A DNA stretch of 64,000 nt from Liminaster sp017519885 (GTDB taxonomy: Bacteria > Bacteroidota > Bacteroidia > Bacteroidales > UBA3663): contig JAFWRO010000021.1 of the NCBI GenBank assembly GCA_017519885.1, positions 1-64,000 of the forward strand, read 5' to 3'. Below, in pieces: positions 34,488-42,911 of this stretch; the first letter of the stretch is position 1; each line of letters opens with the position of its first letter. Below the pieces are notes generated by a model that did no database searches, had not been told where the DNA came from, and saw nothing but the letters and a program-made list of their open reading frames with translations. The position numbers and the translations under genes are program-made.

Positions 34488-36242
34488 ATGAAAAGGCTTC
34501 TTGCGTTCTTCGCGCTTTTCGTATTTTTGGGCCTTCAACGGGCTGACTCCCATACGTTGTTTGACTCAGGACGTTCCGCATATCGCATCGTGGTCGCAGA
34601 CGACGCTTCGACCACCGAACGCTATGCGGCTGAAGAACTGCAGTATTGGCTGAAGCAGGTCGGAGGTGCGAACCTGTCGATTGTCGGTGAACGGAAAGGC
34701 ACGACCGGCAAGCGCATCCTGGTCGGTTATGGCAACGAGGTGAAGCGCCTTGTCAAGACAGCGCGTCCGAAAGCTGATGACCAGGGTTTCGTATATGGCA
34801 ACGTGGGAGGAGATGTCTATATCTACGGAGGTAAGGAGATGGGTACGCTTTATGGCGTTTACACCTTCCTTGAGAACGAAATGGGGTGCCGTTGGTACAC
34901 CAAGGATTTCTCTTACATCCCTCGCAAGAAGAAATACGAATTCGACAAACTCTATGACAAGGAGGAGCCGGCTTTCCTTTCACGCGATCTATATTACTAT
35001 GATGCGTTCGATGCCAAATGGACATTGCGCAACAAAACCCATGGACGCAAGAATAGTTTGAAGACGAACCACGGTACAATCCAGGTGCCCAGCGAGGCTT
35101 TCTGGTCGGTGCATACCTTCAATAAGCTTTGCAAACCGGATGTCTATTTCAAGAAACATCCCGAATACTTCAGTTTGCGCGGTGGAAAACGCACCACCGA
35201 CCAACTTTGCCTGTCGAACAAGGATGTACTGCGTATCTGTATCAGTCGCATCAAGGAAGTGATGACCAATTATCCTTACTTCCTCATCTATTCGGTGACG
35301 CAGAACGACAACCAGAATCCCTGCCAGTGCAAGGAATGCAAGAAACTGGTGAAGAAATATGGTGGTGAGTCGGGTGCAATGCTTTGGTTCGTCAACCAGG
35401 TGGCAGCTGCCGTCGAGAAGGATTTCCCCGACAAGTACATCGGCACTTTCGCCTACCAATACACGCGCAAGGCGCCCCAGGGCATCCAGCCTCGGCAGAA
35501 TGTGGTGATACGTCTCTGTAGCATCGAATGCTGCTTTGCGCACACCATCGGCGGATGTAGGCAGAATGCAGCGTTCCTCGAAGACATAAAGGCTTGGAGT
35601 CGCATTTCTCCACACCTATATGTCTGGGATTATGTGACCACTTTTCAGCAGTATCTGCTACCTTTCCCCAACATCCCGGTGCTCAAGAGCAATCTGCAGA
35701 CGTTCCGCGACAACAAGGCCATCGGCGTGATGGAGGAGGGGTCGTACGATGTCCCGGGCGGCGATTTCGCCGAACTGAAGGCCTATCTGCTTGCCAAACT
35801 GATGTGGAACCCGGATGCCGATGCCGAGGCCATTATCGACGAATTCATCAAGGCGTATTACGGCAAGGCAGCGCCTAGGATGAAGGAGTATCTGGCGCTC
35901 GTGAATGGACTGGTAGGCAAGGAGACTCACCTCACATGCCAGACGAGCATCTATCACGGCAGGTCCACCTACACCGATGCCTTCATCAACAAGGCACTTG
36001 CCATCCTCTCCAAGGCCGAGAAAGATGCAGAATCAGAAACCATTCGTGACCGTGTGCGGCTACAAAAGATGGTGCCTGCATATATGCAATGCCGTGTTAT
36101 GACCAAGGCCGGTGGAAAGTCTGGCAGTTATGAACTTATCAAGAAGATGGCAACCAAGCACAAGATAGACCGCTTCGCAGAAGGTGGTTCGCTCAAAGAC
36201 CCGAAAGCCTTCTACGATATGATGGATAAGTACGGAAAGTGA
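34488..36242 (+). CDS. DUF4838 protein, glycoside-hydrolase-like, secreted
   Basis: A 584-residue exported protein. The signal peptide is MKRLLAFFALFVFLGLQRAD. Residues about 25-140 form an alpha-glucuronidase/GH20-type N-terminal domain (YRIVVADDASTTERYAAEEL, YIYGGKEMGTLYGVYTFLEN, MGCRWYTKDFSYIP). The middle is a DUF4838 barrel with VTQNDNQNPCQCKECKKLV, where the Cys pairs are typical of the family, and SPHLYVWDYVTTFQQYLLP. The substrate is unknown. It starts 6 bases after the small membrane protein gene and may be on the tam transcript. Confidence 0.85.
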   Translation: MKRLLAFFALFVFLGLQRADSHTLFDSGRSAYRIVVADDASTTERYAAEELQYWLKQVGGANLSIVGERKGTTGKRILVGYGNEVKRLVKTARPKADDQGFVYGNVGGDVYIYGGKEMGTLYGVYTFLENEMGCRWYTKDFSYIPRKKKYEFDKLYDKEEPAFLSRDLYYYDAFDAKWTLRNKTHGRKNSLKTNHGTIQVPSEAFWSVHTFNKLCKPDVYFKKHPEYFSLRGGKRTTDQLCLSNKDVLRICISRIKEVMTNYPYFLIYSVTQNDNQNPCQCKECKKLVKKYGGESGAMLWFVNQVAAAVEKDFPDKYIGTFAYQYTRKAPQGIQPRQNVVIRLCSIECCFAHTIGGCRQNAAFLEDIKAWSRISPHLYVWDYVTTFQQYLLPFPNIPVLKSNLQTFRDNKAIGVMEEGSYDVPGGDFAELKAYLLAKLMWNPDADAEAIIDEFIKAYYGKAAPRMKEYLALVNGLVGKETHLTCQTSIYHGRSTYTDAFINKALAILSKAEKDAESETIRDRVRLQKMVPAYMQCRVMTKAGGKSGSYELIKKMATKHKIDRFAEGGSLKDPKAFYDMMDKYGK

Positions 36243-36295
36243 AAACACGTTTTACTATGATAATCAAACATTCCTTTTATTAATATTTCTTCGCC

Positions 36296-38533
36296 ATGAA
36301 CAAAGTGTTATCATTGTTGATTTCCCTTATGCTGCTGTTTGGGTCAGCCCAATATGGAAAAGCACAGACCAAGTCGGATGACAATCGCCCCAAGGTAGGA
36401 CTTAGTCTCTCGGGAGGAGGGGCCAAGGGTATGATTCATATTGGTGTGCTGAAAGTTCTTGAGCGTGCCGGAATCCCTGTGGATATCGTCACGGGTACAT
36501 CGATAGGCGGCCTTATCGGTGGACTCTACAGCATGGGCTACACTCCCATGCAGATAGATTCGATGGTGAGGGCGCAGGATTGGATGTTCCTGCTCTCTGA
36601 TGAGGAATATTCGGAACGACAGACGCTCGACGACCTCGAGATGAAGAACACCTATTTCTTCAGCCGTGGCGTGACGGTCAACTCGAAGGATAAGGCTGCC
36701 AAGGCAGGCGTGCTGCGAGGAAAGAACCTGGCGACGCTCTTTTATCGCTTGACCAAAGGATATCGTGACAGCATCGACTTCAACGCTTTGCCTCGTGCTT
36801 TTGCCTGTGCGGCCACCGATGTCATTTCTGATAAGGAATATGATTTTCATAGCGGTCATCTTGCCCAGGCCATGCGTGCAACGATGGCGATACCTGCCGC
36901 TTTTGCGCCAGTGAGAAAAGGCAATATGATTCTGGCCGACGGTGGTATGAAGAACAATTATCCTGCCGATCTGGCCAAGGAGATGGGTGCTGATTATATC
37001 ATCGGCGTGCGTTTCCTCGGCGATGAACCCGATCCGGACAAGGTGGCAACAACCTTCGATATGGTGAGCCTTTATATCGGTATGAGCACGGGCAACAAGG
37101 TTGAAGAGAATATGGCAATGACCGACCTCTTGATGATGGTCGATCCTCGTCCATACGGCACCATCAGTTTTACGCCCGAGGCTGTCGATACGCTGATACA
37201 TCGTGGCGAGGAGGCTGCCATGGCGCATTGGGATGAACTTATGGAGCTGAAGAGTAAACTGGGACTGTCGCCTGACTATAAAGTGCAGCCTGTGGCTCAT
37301 CAGGAGATGGAAGCAATGGATGCTGCCACCCCTGTGAAGGAGTTCCGCTTTGAAGGAATCAACAAGTACGATGAACGATTTGTCCGCGCGAAATACCATC
37401 TGAAGAAAGCCGACAGCATCGACATCAACACGGCTGAGCAGATTGCCAGTACACTGAGAGCAGATTTCCTCTATGATGACATCGATTACCAGTTGAACTA
37501 CGAGGGGCAGCAGGTGGCCCTGTTCACTGCGGGAACACGTCAGACGGCACGATTCCATGTGGGTGGACGTTTCGATAACGAAGAGATGGCAGCAATCAAT
37601 CTTCGTATGGACGTTCCTATGCGTGTCAAGAAGCCCTTTATGATGTCTTTCTCATTGCGTCTGGGCCGTCGTGTAAAGGCGAAGGCTGAACTGATACACC
37701 AGTCATTCTATTCCACGAAAGGACGACTGTCGTACGAGTATGGCTACAATGACATCAGCCTGTATTACAGGGGAGACAAGATGGGCAACGGAACCTTCAA
37801 TTATCATGCCGTCGATTATTCGGTCGTGGAGTTCCATTTCCACAAATTCGACTTCAGGTTGGGTGCCAAGTGGGAGTATTATCACGTTGGCGATATGCTC
37901 ACCAACATCCATTATGACGAAGTCAGAAACCTGACCTCGGTGGCAAACGAGAGAAACTACAGTTACTATGCCAGAACACGTTTTGATACCGAAAACGACT
38001 GGTATTTCCCGACACGTGGTTCGTACTTCAAAGCAGGTTTCGCCTACTATACCGACAATCTCGCGGCCTATAACGATCATATAGGTTTCTCGGCCGTTGA
38101 TGCCCAGTTCCGCACTTCCATTCCTTTTGGCAGTCGTCTGTCCATACAACCCGGTACCTTCGGACGTCTGCTGTTTGGCACCGACATTCATCGTGTGCAA
38201 GGTAACGTGATTGGTGGAAATTACTTCGGACGTTACCTTCCGCAGCAAATGCCATTTCCTGGTATCGGACATGCCGAAGTGGCTGAGAATGCATTTGTTG
38301 CAGCTCAGTTGAAGGGCCAGCTTCAGGTTATGAAAAACGGATATTTGGTGGCTAAGGTCGCAGCAGCACAACAGGCTGACAAAATTAAAAACATTATGTC
38401 AGCCCATACAATGTGGGGTACAGAAGTGGGTGCTGCCTATCAGACCTTGCTAGGACCGATAAGTGCCGATCTGGGTTGGAGCAATCGTACGAAAGAGTTC
38501 CGATTCTACCTTAGCCTTGGTCACACGTTCTAA
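36296..38533 (+). CDS. Patatin-like phospholipase with C-terminal barrel (type Vd-like)
   Basis: A 745-residue exported protein: signal peptide (MNKVLSLLISLMLLFGSAQY), patatin domain, POTRA-like linker (KEFRFEGINKYDERFVRAKY) and an Omp85-like beta barrel ending in a Phe (LSLGHTF). The phospholipase core has the oxyanion loop SGGGAKG, the nucleophile elbow GTSIGG and the dyad Asp in LADGGMKNNYPADL. The layout is that of PlpD-type autotransporters, which place a lipase at the cell surface. The stop codon overlaps the stop of the convergent downstream gene by 4 bases. Confidence 0.92.
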   Translation: MNKVLSLLISLMLLFGSAQYGKAQTKSDDNRPKVGLSLSGGGAKGMIHIGVLKVLERAGIPVDIVTGTSIGGLIGGLYSMGYTPMQIDSMVRAQDWMFLLSDEEYSERQTLDDLEMKNTYFFSRGVTVNSKDKAAKAGVLRGKNLATLFYRLTKGYRDSIDFNALPRAFACAATDVISDKEYDFHSGHLAQAMRATMAIPAAFAPVRKGNMILADGGMKNNYPADLAKEMGADYIIGVRFLGDEPDPDKVATTFDMVSLYIGMSTGNKVEENMAMTDLLMMVDPRPYGTISFTPEAVDTLIHRGEEAAMAHWDELMELKSKLGLSPDYKVQPVAHQEMEAMDAATPVKEFRFEGINKYDERFVRAKYHLKKADSIDINTAEQIASTLRADFLYDDIDYQLNYEGQQVALFTAGTRQTARFHVGGRFDNEEMAAINLRMDVPMRVKKPFMMSFSLRLGRRVKAKAELIHQSFYSTKGRLSYEYGYNDISLYYRGDKMGNGTFNYHAVDYSVVEFHFHKFDFRLGAKWEYYHVGDMLTNIHYDEVRNLTSVANERNYSYYARTRFDTENDWYFPTRGSYFKAGFAYYTDNLAAYNDHIGFSAVDAQFRTSIPFGSRLSIQPGTFGRLLFGTDIHRVQGNVIGGNYFGRYLPQQMPFPGIGHAEVAENAFVAAQLKGQLQVMKNGYLVAKVAAAQQADKIKNIMSAHTMWGTEVGAAYQTLLGPISADLGWSNRTKEFRFYLSLGHTF

Positions 38534-39357
38534 AACTTGTCTGCATAGTATTTCCAGCCGTATTCCTGGCGCATCTGTTCAAAGATCTTGATGGAGGAGA
38601 TTTGAGAGAAGAGGTCGATGCAGGATCGTATCATCTTGATGTCGAAACGTGAGAAGATGTCGAAGATGGAATGATCGTTCTGCAGAATTGCCTCGCACAT
38701 CTTGAGCAGACGTTTACGGAGCATCGGATGGTTGATGTAGATGAGAGCCTCCGTTTCGTCGCGCAGACTGTAGTAGAAGGTGGGCAGGTCGCGGTCGGTC
38801 TTCATCTGCGGGAAGAAATAGTTGACCCAACGTGTGCGCTTGCTGCCTGAGCGAATTTCGGTCATAGCGCGATGGAAAGAGGTGTGATCGACGTTCGGGT
38901 CGGTGCCTCCTTGTTGGATGGCCAGGAAGCGCTGTAGGTTATGGCGCTCGGGCCAACGGCTCAAGACGATATTGGCGAGCATCTCGTTGTCGCCTTTGCC
39001 ATATTCGATGAGGAATTTCTCGATGACACGCTGTGCCTCGATGCAGCCGAGCATAGCAAATTCAATGAGGCTTGCGCGCAACGTGCGGACAGTGAGCGGA
39101 TCCAAAGGCTTATCACTGTTGAGCAATTCCTCGCATTTCGGTATGTAATATCCTTGCATGAAGCCATCGTCAAGGCTCATGCTCATCAGTCCATAATTGG
39201 TTAACACGGGAGTGCCATCGACCAAGTCGGCAGTACTCTCGTGTACTGGCATGGCCTTGGGGTTCTTCTTGAAGGCATCAAGCAACTCGACGTCATGAGG
39301 CGTCTTTTCAATGTTCTTCTCAAGATACATTCGGTTGATTTCTTGGATCGACTTCAT
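38530..39357 (-). CDS. Helical hypothetical protein, unrecognised
   Basis: A 275-residue cytoplasmic protein without a known family. I start at 39357 (MKSIQEINRMYLEKNIEK), about 90 bases after a good promoter. The longer frame begins upstream of that promoter. The sequence is almost entirely helical (PLTVRTLRASLIEFAMLGCI, EAQRVIEKFLIEYGKGDN), suggestive of helical repeats. It ends convergent with the patatin gene with 4 bases shared. No catalytic residues stand out. Confidence 0.75.
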   Translation of the reverse strand: MKSIQEINRMYLEKNIEKTPHDVELLDAFKKNPKAMPVHESTADLVDGTPVLTNYGLMSMSLDDGFMQGYYIPKCEELLNSDKPLDPLTVRTLRASLIEFAMLGCIEAQRVIEKFLIEYGKGDNEMLANIVLSRWPERHNLQRFLAIQQGGTDPNVDHTSFHRAMTEIRSGSKRTRWVNYFFPQMKTDRDLPTFYYSLRDETEALIYINHPMLRKRLLKMCEAILQNDHSIFDIFSRFDIKMIRSCIDLFSQISSIKIFEQMRQEYGWKYYADKF

Positions 39358-39453
39358 AGTTTCTAGGTTTTGTTCGATGCTCCAGGACTGACTGGACTGA
39401 AGTACCGAGGGTGAATTAATGGCTTTGAAATCTCTCGCTATCAGTTTGCGCTG

Positions 39454-39485
39454 CAAATATATGGCTTTTTGAGGAAAGATGCAAA
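39454..39485 (-). promoter_or_regulatory. Promoter of the helical hypothetical gene
   Basis: On the minus strand -7 TATATTTG at 39461-39454 and -33 TTTG at 39485-39482, 20-bp spacer. Confidence 0.8.
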
Positions 39486-39545
39486 TTTTTGCCAACTTTT
39501 TTTCATTTTTTATATAATCTTGTTGTTAAATCGTCGAAAACTTGA

Positions 39546-39577
39546 AACGCAGGCCATCGTTTGAGATAGCCTGCGTT
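39546..39577 (-). terminator. Hairpin after the porin gene
   Basis: AACGCAGGC (39546-39554) pairs with GCCTGCGTT (39569-39577), 22 bases beyond the porin stop codon on the minus strand. It is followed there by TCAAGTTTTCG, a modest T-tract. Confidence 0.65.
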
Positions 39578-39598
39578 GTCATAATGTGGAAGGATGAT

Positions 39599-40792
39599 TC
39601 AGAAACGTACGCCCATTTCGACAGAAACCTCAGTCCAGTTGGTGTCGAGTGTGCGGTCGTGGACATAGCCTACACGAGGTTGAAACCATAGGTTCTTGTG
39701 GATTTGGATGTTGGGGCTGATGGAATAAATCGACCTTGTGCTTCCCCAGCAGGCATCGTCCTGATAAGCATCGTACTTGAGCCAAAGTTTGAGCCAATCG
39801 TTGAAGGGAATGCCGAGTGTTGCATACCAGCCCTGTGCCTCTCCTGCACCCGACCATTCGCCGGTAGCGGCATTGTAGTCGCTGATCTTGTGGCCGGTAG
39901 AGTGGGCGTATTCAGCGCGTGCTGTCCATTCGTTGACATCGTAGAATGCCGAGATCATATAGCGATTGCGGGTGACGGTGACGTTGTTGGCCTTGTGGTC
40001 GCCCGTCCAACCATAGAAAGCGAGATAGAAACCCTTGATGGGTTGCAGTTGGAAGGTGCCCGAAATGTCCTTCTTGCCGTTTGCGTCACCAGTGTTGATG
40101 GTTTGACCGTTGGACAGCATGAGCTGGTAGTGGACGAGACGATGCTGGTCCTTGCCCATTGGGAAGAGGTCGCCTTGTATCTGGATGCCCTGGTCACGAC
40201 CGCCACCGTTGTCGGTGCCGATGTAGTCCGATTGGGCCGCAAGTTTCTGGGTAATCAAGGCGTAGGCACCATCACGGTATTCGAACGGATTGTAGGGATT
40301 CTCAAAGCCGAACACGCGAATGAACTGGCCAACCTTCACGCTGAATTCGGGATATTTCTTCCACTCCATCCAGAAGTCCTTCATGTGGAAGGCGGCATTG
40401 GCGAGTTGCACCTGAACAAGGTAGTTGAAGTGCTTGAAGACAGAACCGCTCACGTAGAGACGCACGTTCTTCTGTTTGAAGCCGTCACCGTTATGTGCAC
40501 CTTCCTGGCTGCTGTAATAATAGCCCGACATGTAATAACCTCCCACTTTCGGGGCAGTGGCGAAGTCGGTCACTGTACGTCCATATTTGTATTCCATCTC
40601 ACGGTCGGCACGACGCATGCCACGTTCGATGGCTTGGTTGATGGGAGTGCCGAGAAATCCGGGTTCGTGGGTCTCTTCGGTGGGGAACTCTGTCTTGGCG
40701 GAATTGGCTTCAGGCGCATTTTCTGTAGTGATTTCTGCGTAACTCGCTAAAGCAGGCAGAAAGGCCAAAGTGATTAATAACGATGTTTTCAT
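39599..40792 (-). CDS. Phosphate-selective porin O/P family outer membrane porin
   Basis: A 397-residue outer-membrane porin. The signal peptide is MKTSLLITLAFLPALASYA. The mature protein is a run of amphipathic strands (NVRLYVSGSVFKHFNYLVQV, QLANAAFHMKDFWMEWKKYP, FSVKVGQFIRVFGFENPYNP) typical of the OprO/OprP family. It ends in the strand VSVEMGVRF with a terminal Phe for barrel insertion. The selectivity for phosphate or polyphosphate is a family name and is not proved here. It is transcribed alone from its own promoter, divergent from ribD. Confidence 0.88.
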   Translation of the reverse strand: MKTSLLITLAFLPALASYAEITTENAPEANSAKTEFPTEETHEPGFLGTPINQAIERGMRRADREMEYKYGRTVTDFATAPKVGGYYMSGYYYSSQEGAHNGDGFKQKNVRLYVSGSVFKHFNYLVQVQLANAAFHMKDFWMEWKKYPEFSVKVGQFIRVFGFENPYNPFEYRDGAYALITQKLAAQSDYIGTDNGGGRDQGIQIQGDLFPMGKDQHRLVHYQLMLSNGQTINTGDANGKKDISGTFQLQPIKGFYLAFYGWTGDHKANNVTVTRNRYMISAFYDVNEWTARAEYAHSTGHKISDYNAATGEWSGAGEAQGWYATLGIPFNDWLKLWLKYDAYQDDACWGSTRSIYSISPNIQIHKNLWFQPRVGYVHDRTLDTNWTEVSVEMGVRF

Positions 40793-40857
40793 TTTGTGTA
40801 TCGGTTTAAGATGAAGTGAATGGCGTGTGGGGCGTATAGGTAGTTGTGAAACGTTTG

Positions 40858-40888
40858 CAAATATATAGTTTTTTTAGGTATTCTCAAA
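40858..40888 (-). promoter_or_regulatory. Porin promoter
   Basis: On the minus strand -7 TATATTTG at 40865-40858 and -33 TTTG at 40888-40885, 19-bp spacer. It is divergent from the ribD promoter 38 bases away, so one regulator could affect both. Confidence 0.75.
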
Positions 40889-40925
40889 GTTTTGTCGGTG
40901 AAAAATCACTAAAAGTCCTTTTTTT

Positions 40926-40957
40926 CTTGGGAATTCGCGGAAAATGCATTATCTTTG
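40926..40957 (+). promoter_or_regulatory. Riboflavin operon promoter
   Basis: -33-like CTTG at 40926-40929 and -7 TATCTTTG at 40950-40957, 20-bp spacer. Transcription from about 40964 leaves a 5' leader of only about 24 bases before the ATG at 40988, too short for an FMN riboswitch. Confidence 0.7.
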
Positions 40958-40987
40958 CGCCGTATTTCATCCATTTGTGACGATAAT

Positions 40988-42100
40988 ATGATAACAACCG
41001 ACGATATTGTGCTGATGCGCAAAGCCATGGCACTCGCTCAAAAGGGCGAGGGCGCAGTAAATCCCAATCCGCTTGTGGGTGCACTCATTGTGCGCGATGG
41101 AGAAGTCATTGCCGAGGGTTATCACGAGCGTTATGGCGATTTGCATGCCGAACGAAATGCGTTTGAGGATGCAGCCCGGCGTGGAGTGGATTGCAAGGGT
41201 ACGACGATGTATGTGACCCTTGAGCCTTGTTGTCATTATGGCCATCAACCTCCTTGCACCGATGCCATCATCGAACATCACATCGGTAGAGTGGTTGTGG
41301 GTCTGCGCGACCCGAATCCTCTTGTTGCCGGTAAGGGCATCGAAAAGCTGATGGCTGCCGGTATCGAAGTGGAGGTGGCAGATAGTCTTGAGAAGGAGTT
41401 GCGCTATCAGAATCGTGTCTTCTTGAAGTATATCACCACGGGTATGCCTTGGGTTGTGATGAAATATGCCATGACACTTGATGGCAAGATCTGCACCCGT
41501 AGGGGTGACAGCAAATGGGTGTCGGGCGAAGAGGCAAGATTGCGTGTGCATTATCTGCGTCGTGAACTGACGGGCATTCTTTGTGGTATTGGCACTGTGC
41601 TGAGTGATAATCCATCGCTGACAACACGCATCGCGAAGTATCCAGCGGCTCGCAATCCCATTCGCATCGTTGCCGATCGCCATGCTCGCTTGCCCCTTGT
41701 AAGCAACTTGGTGCGCACAGCCAAGGAAGTTCCTACTGTCGTGGTTTACGCCGAGGGTGCCGACCTGCATCGATTGGCACAACTCAATCGTGCTGGTGTC
41801 AAGACATGGTGCTGCAACACACCGCAGGACCTGCTTGTACGAGCAGGAAAGGAAAAGATTGACGGCATCCTACTTGAAGGAGGAGGCACGCTGAACGAAT
41901 CCTTTATTCGAGAAGGGCTTGTTGATGAAGTCTTTGCTTTTATTGCTCCCAAGATTGTTGGTGGTGCCGATGCAAAGACTCCCGTTGAAGGCCTTGGTCT
42001 TGCCAAGATGGCACAGGCATTGAGGCTCGAGGATGTGAAGGTCGAAAGATATGGCGAGGATTTGCTCGTCAGGGGATTGGTTTCGAAGGACTCGGAATAA
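40988..42100 (+). CDS. ribD: RibD: pyrimidine deaminase/reductase of riboflavin synthesis
   Basis: A 370-residue bifunctional enzyme for the second and third steps from GTP to riboflavin. The N-terminal deaminase has the zinc site HAERNAF and LEPCCHYGHQPPC. The C-terminal reductase begins near MPWVVMKYAMTLDGKICTR and contains the NADPH-binding VSGEEARLRVHYLR and LLEGGGTLNESFI segments. The ATG at 40988 is used because the only upstream in-frame start overlaps the -7 element. First gene of ribD-ribE-ribBA-ribH. Confidence 0.97.
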   Translation: MITTDDIVLMRKAMALAQKGEGAVNPNPLVGALIVRDGEVIAEGYHERYGDLHAERNAFEDAARRGVDCKGTTMYVTLEPCCHYGHQPPCTDAIIEHHIGRVVVGLRDPNPLVAGKGIEKLMAAGIEVEVADSLEKELRYQNRVFLKYITTGMPWVVMKYAMTLDGKICTRRGDSKWVSGEEARLRVHYLRRELTGILCGIGTVLSDNPSLTTRIAKYPAARNPIRIVADRHARLPLVSNLVRTAKEVPTVVVYAEGADLHRLAQLNRAGVKTWCCNTPQDLLVRAGKEKIDGILLEGGGTLNESFIREGLVDEVFAFIAPKIVGGADAKTPVEGLGLAKMAQALRLEDVKVERYGEDLLVRGLVSKDSE

Positions 42101-42153
42101 TCGAGATAATCGGAGTTCTCGGAATACTCGGAGTATTCTGAATAACTGGAATA
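42091..42153. repeat. 9-bp CTCGGAATA repeats between ribD and ribE
   Basis: Seven consecutive nonamers with no slippage start at 42091, 42100, 42109, 42118, 42127, 42136 and 42145, consensus CTCGGAATA (variants ATCGAGATA, ATCGGAGTT, ACTGGAATA). The array begins inside the last ribD codons. Its last base is the A of the ribE ATG. Confidence 0.85.
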
Positions 42154-42788
42154 TGTTCACAGGAATAATCGAAGAAGTGGGCCATGTGAAGGCCCTGCAT
42201 AGAGGAGCCAAGAGTTTCACCCTTGAGGTGGAAGCTGACGTAGTGGTGCAGGATGCCCAGGTGGGCGACAGCATCGCCACCAATGGCGTATGCCTCACGG
42301 TGACCAGTCTCAGCGATCATGGTTTTACTGCCGACGTGATGCCCGAGACAGTGGAACGTACGGCATTGGGACAGTTGAAGCCGGGGAGCCCCGTAAACCT
42401 TGAACGAGCTTTGTCATTGCAAACCCGATTGGGCGGACATATCGTCTCGGGGCACATCGATGGAACTGGACGAATTGCGTCACGTCGTCAGGACGATACG
42501 GCACTTTGGCTCACTGTGGAGTGCGACAGCAAACTCCTCCGATATATAGTCGAGAAGGGAAGTGTGGCATTGCAGGGTGTCTCGTTGACCGTGGCTCGTG
42601 TCGATGAGCGCAGTTTTTCGGTTTCCCTGATTCCCCACACCCAAGGTGCCACTACGCTCTACAGCGTTCGTGTTGGCGATCTTGTCAACATCGAGACCGA
42701 CATCATTGCCAAGTATGTCGAGAAGCTTCTTGGCAAGACCCCCGATGACAACATTATGGACAAACTTAGGAATAACGGATTCCTTTAG
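42153..42788 (+). CDS. ribE: Riboflavin synthase alpha chain
   Basis: A 211-residue enzyme that converts two lumazines to riboflavin plus the pyrimidine. The family start MFTGIIEEVG fixes the ATG at 42153. Two homologous barrels are visible: GDSIATNGVCLTVTSL with GGHIVSGHIDGTG, and GSVALQGVSLTVARV with IPHTQGATTL. The C-terminal helix is IETDIIAKYVEKLL. Repeat arrays lie directly on both sides, so its translation is framed by two different nonamer repeats. Confidence 0.97.
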   Translation: MFTGIIEEVGHVKALHRGAKSFTLEVEADVVVQDAQVGDSIATNGVCLTVTSLSDHGFTADVMPETVERTALGQLKPGSPVNLERALSLQTRLGGHIVSGHIDGTGRIASRRQDDTALWLTVECDSKLLRYIVEKGSVALQGVSLTVARVDERSFSVSLIPHTQGATTLYSVRVGDLVNIETDIIAKYVEKLLGKTPDDNIMDKLRNNGFL

Positions 42789-42792
42789 AAAA

Positions 42793-42891
42793 TCTAGCAT
42801 CTCTAGAGCCTCTAGAATATCTAGATAATCTAGAACATCTAGAATCTCTAGACAATCTAGAACATCTAGACAATATAGCTAACTTAGCATC
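42793..42891. repeat. 9-bp TCTAGAxxx repeats between ribE and ribBA
   Basis: Eleven consecutive nonamers fill exactly 99 bp, each starting TCTAG (units from 42793 in steps of 9; the last two decay to TATAGCTAA and CTTAGCATC). The core TCTAGA is palindromic, so the array can fold on itself in many registers. It ends 20 bases before the ribBA ATG. Confidence 0.9.
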
Positions 42892-42911
42892 CCCCAAAAG
42901 TAGAAAATAGA

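Noticed and set aside
40889..40987. FMN riboswitch before ribD
   Set aside because: The mapped promoter leaves a leader of about 24 bases, too short for the aptamer, and no conserved aptamer core is visible.
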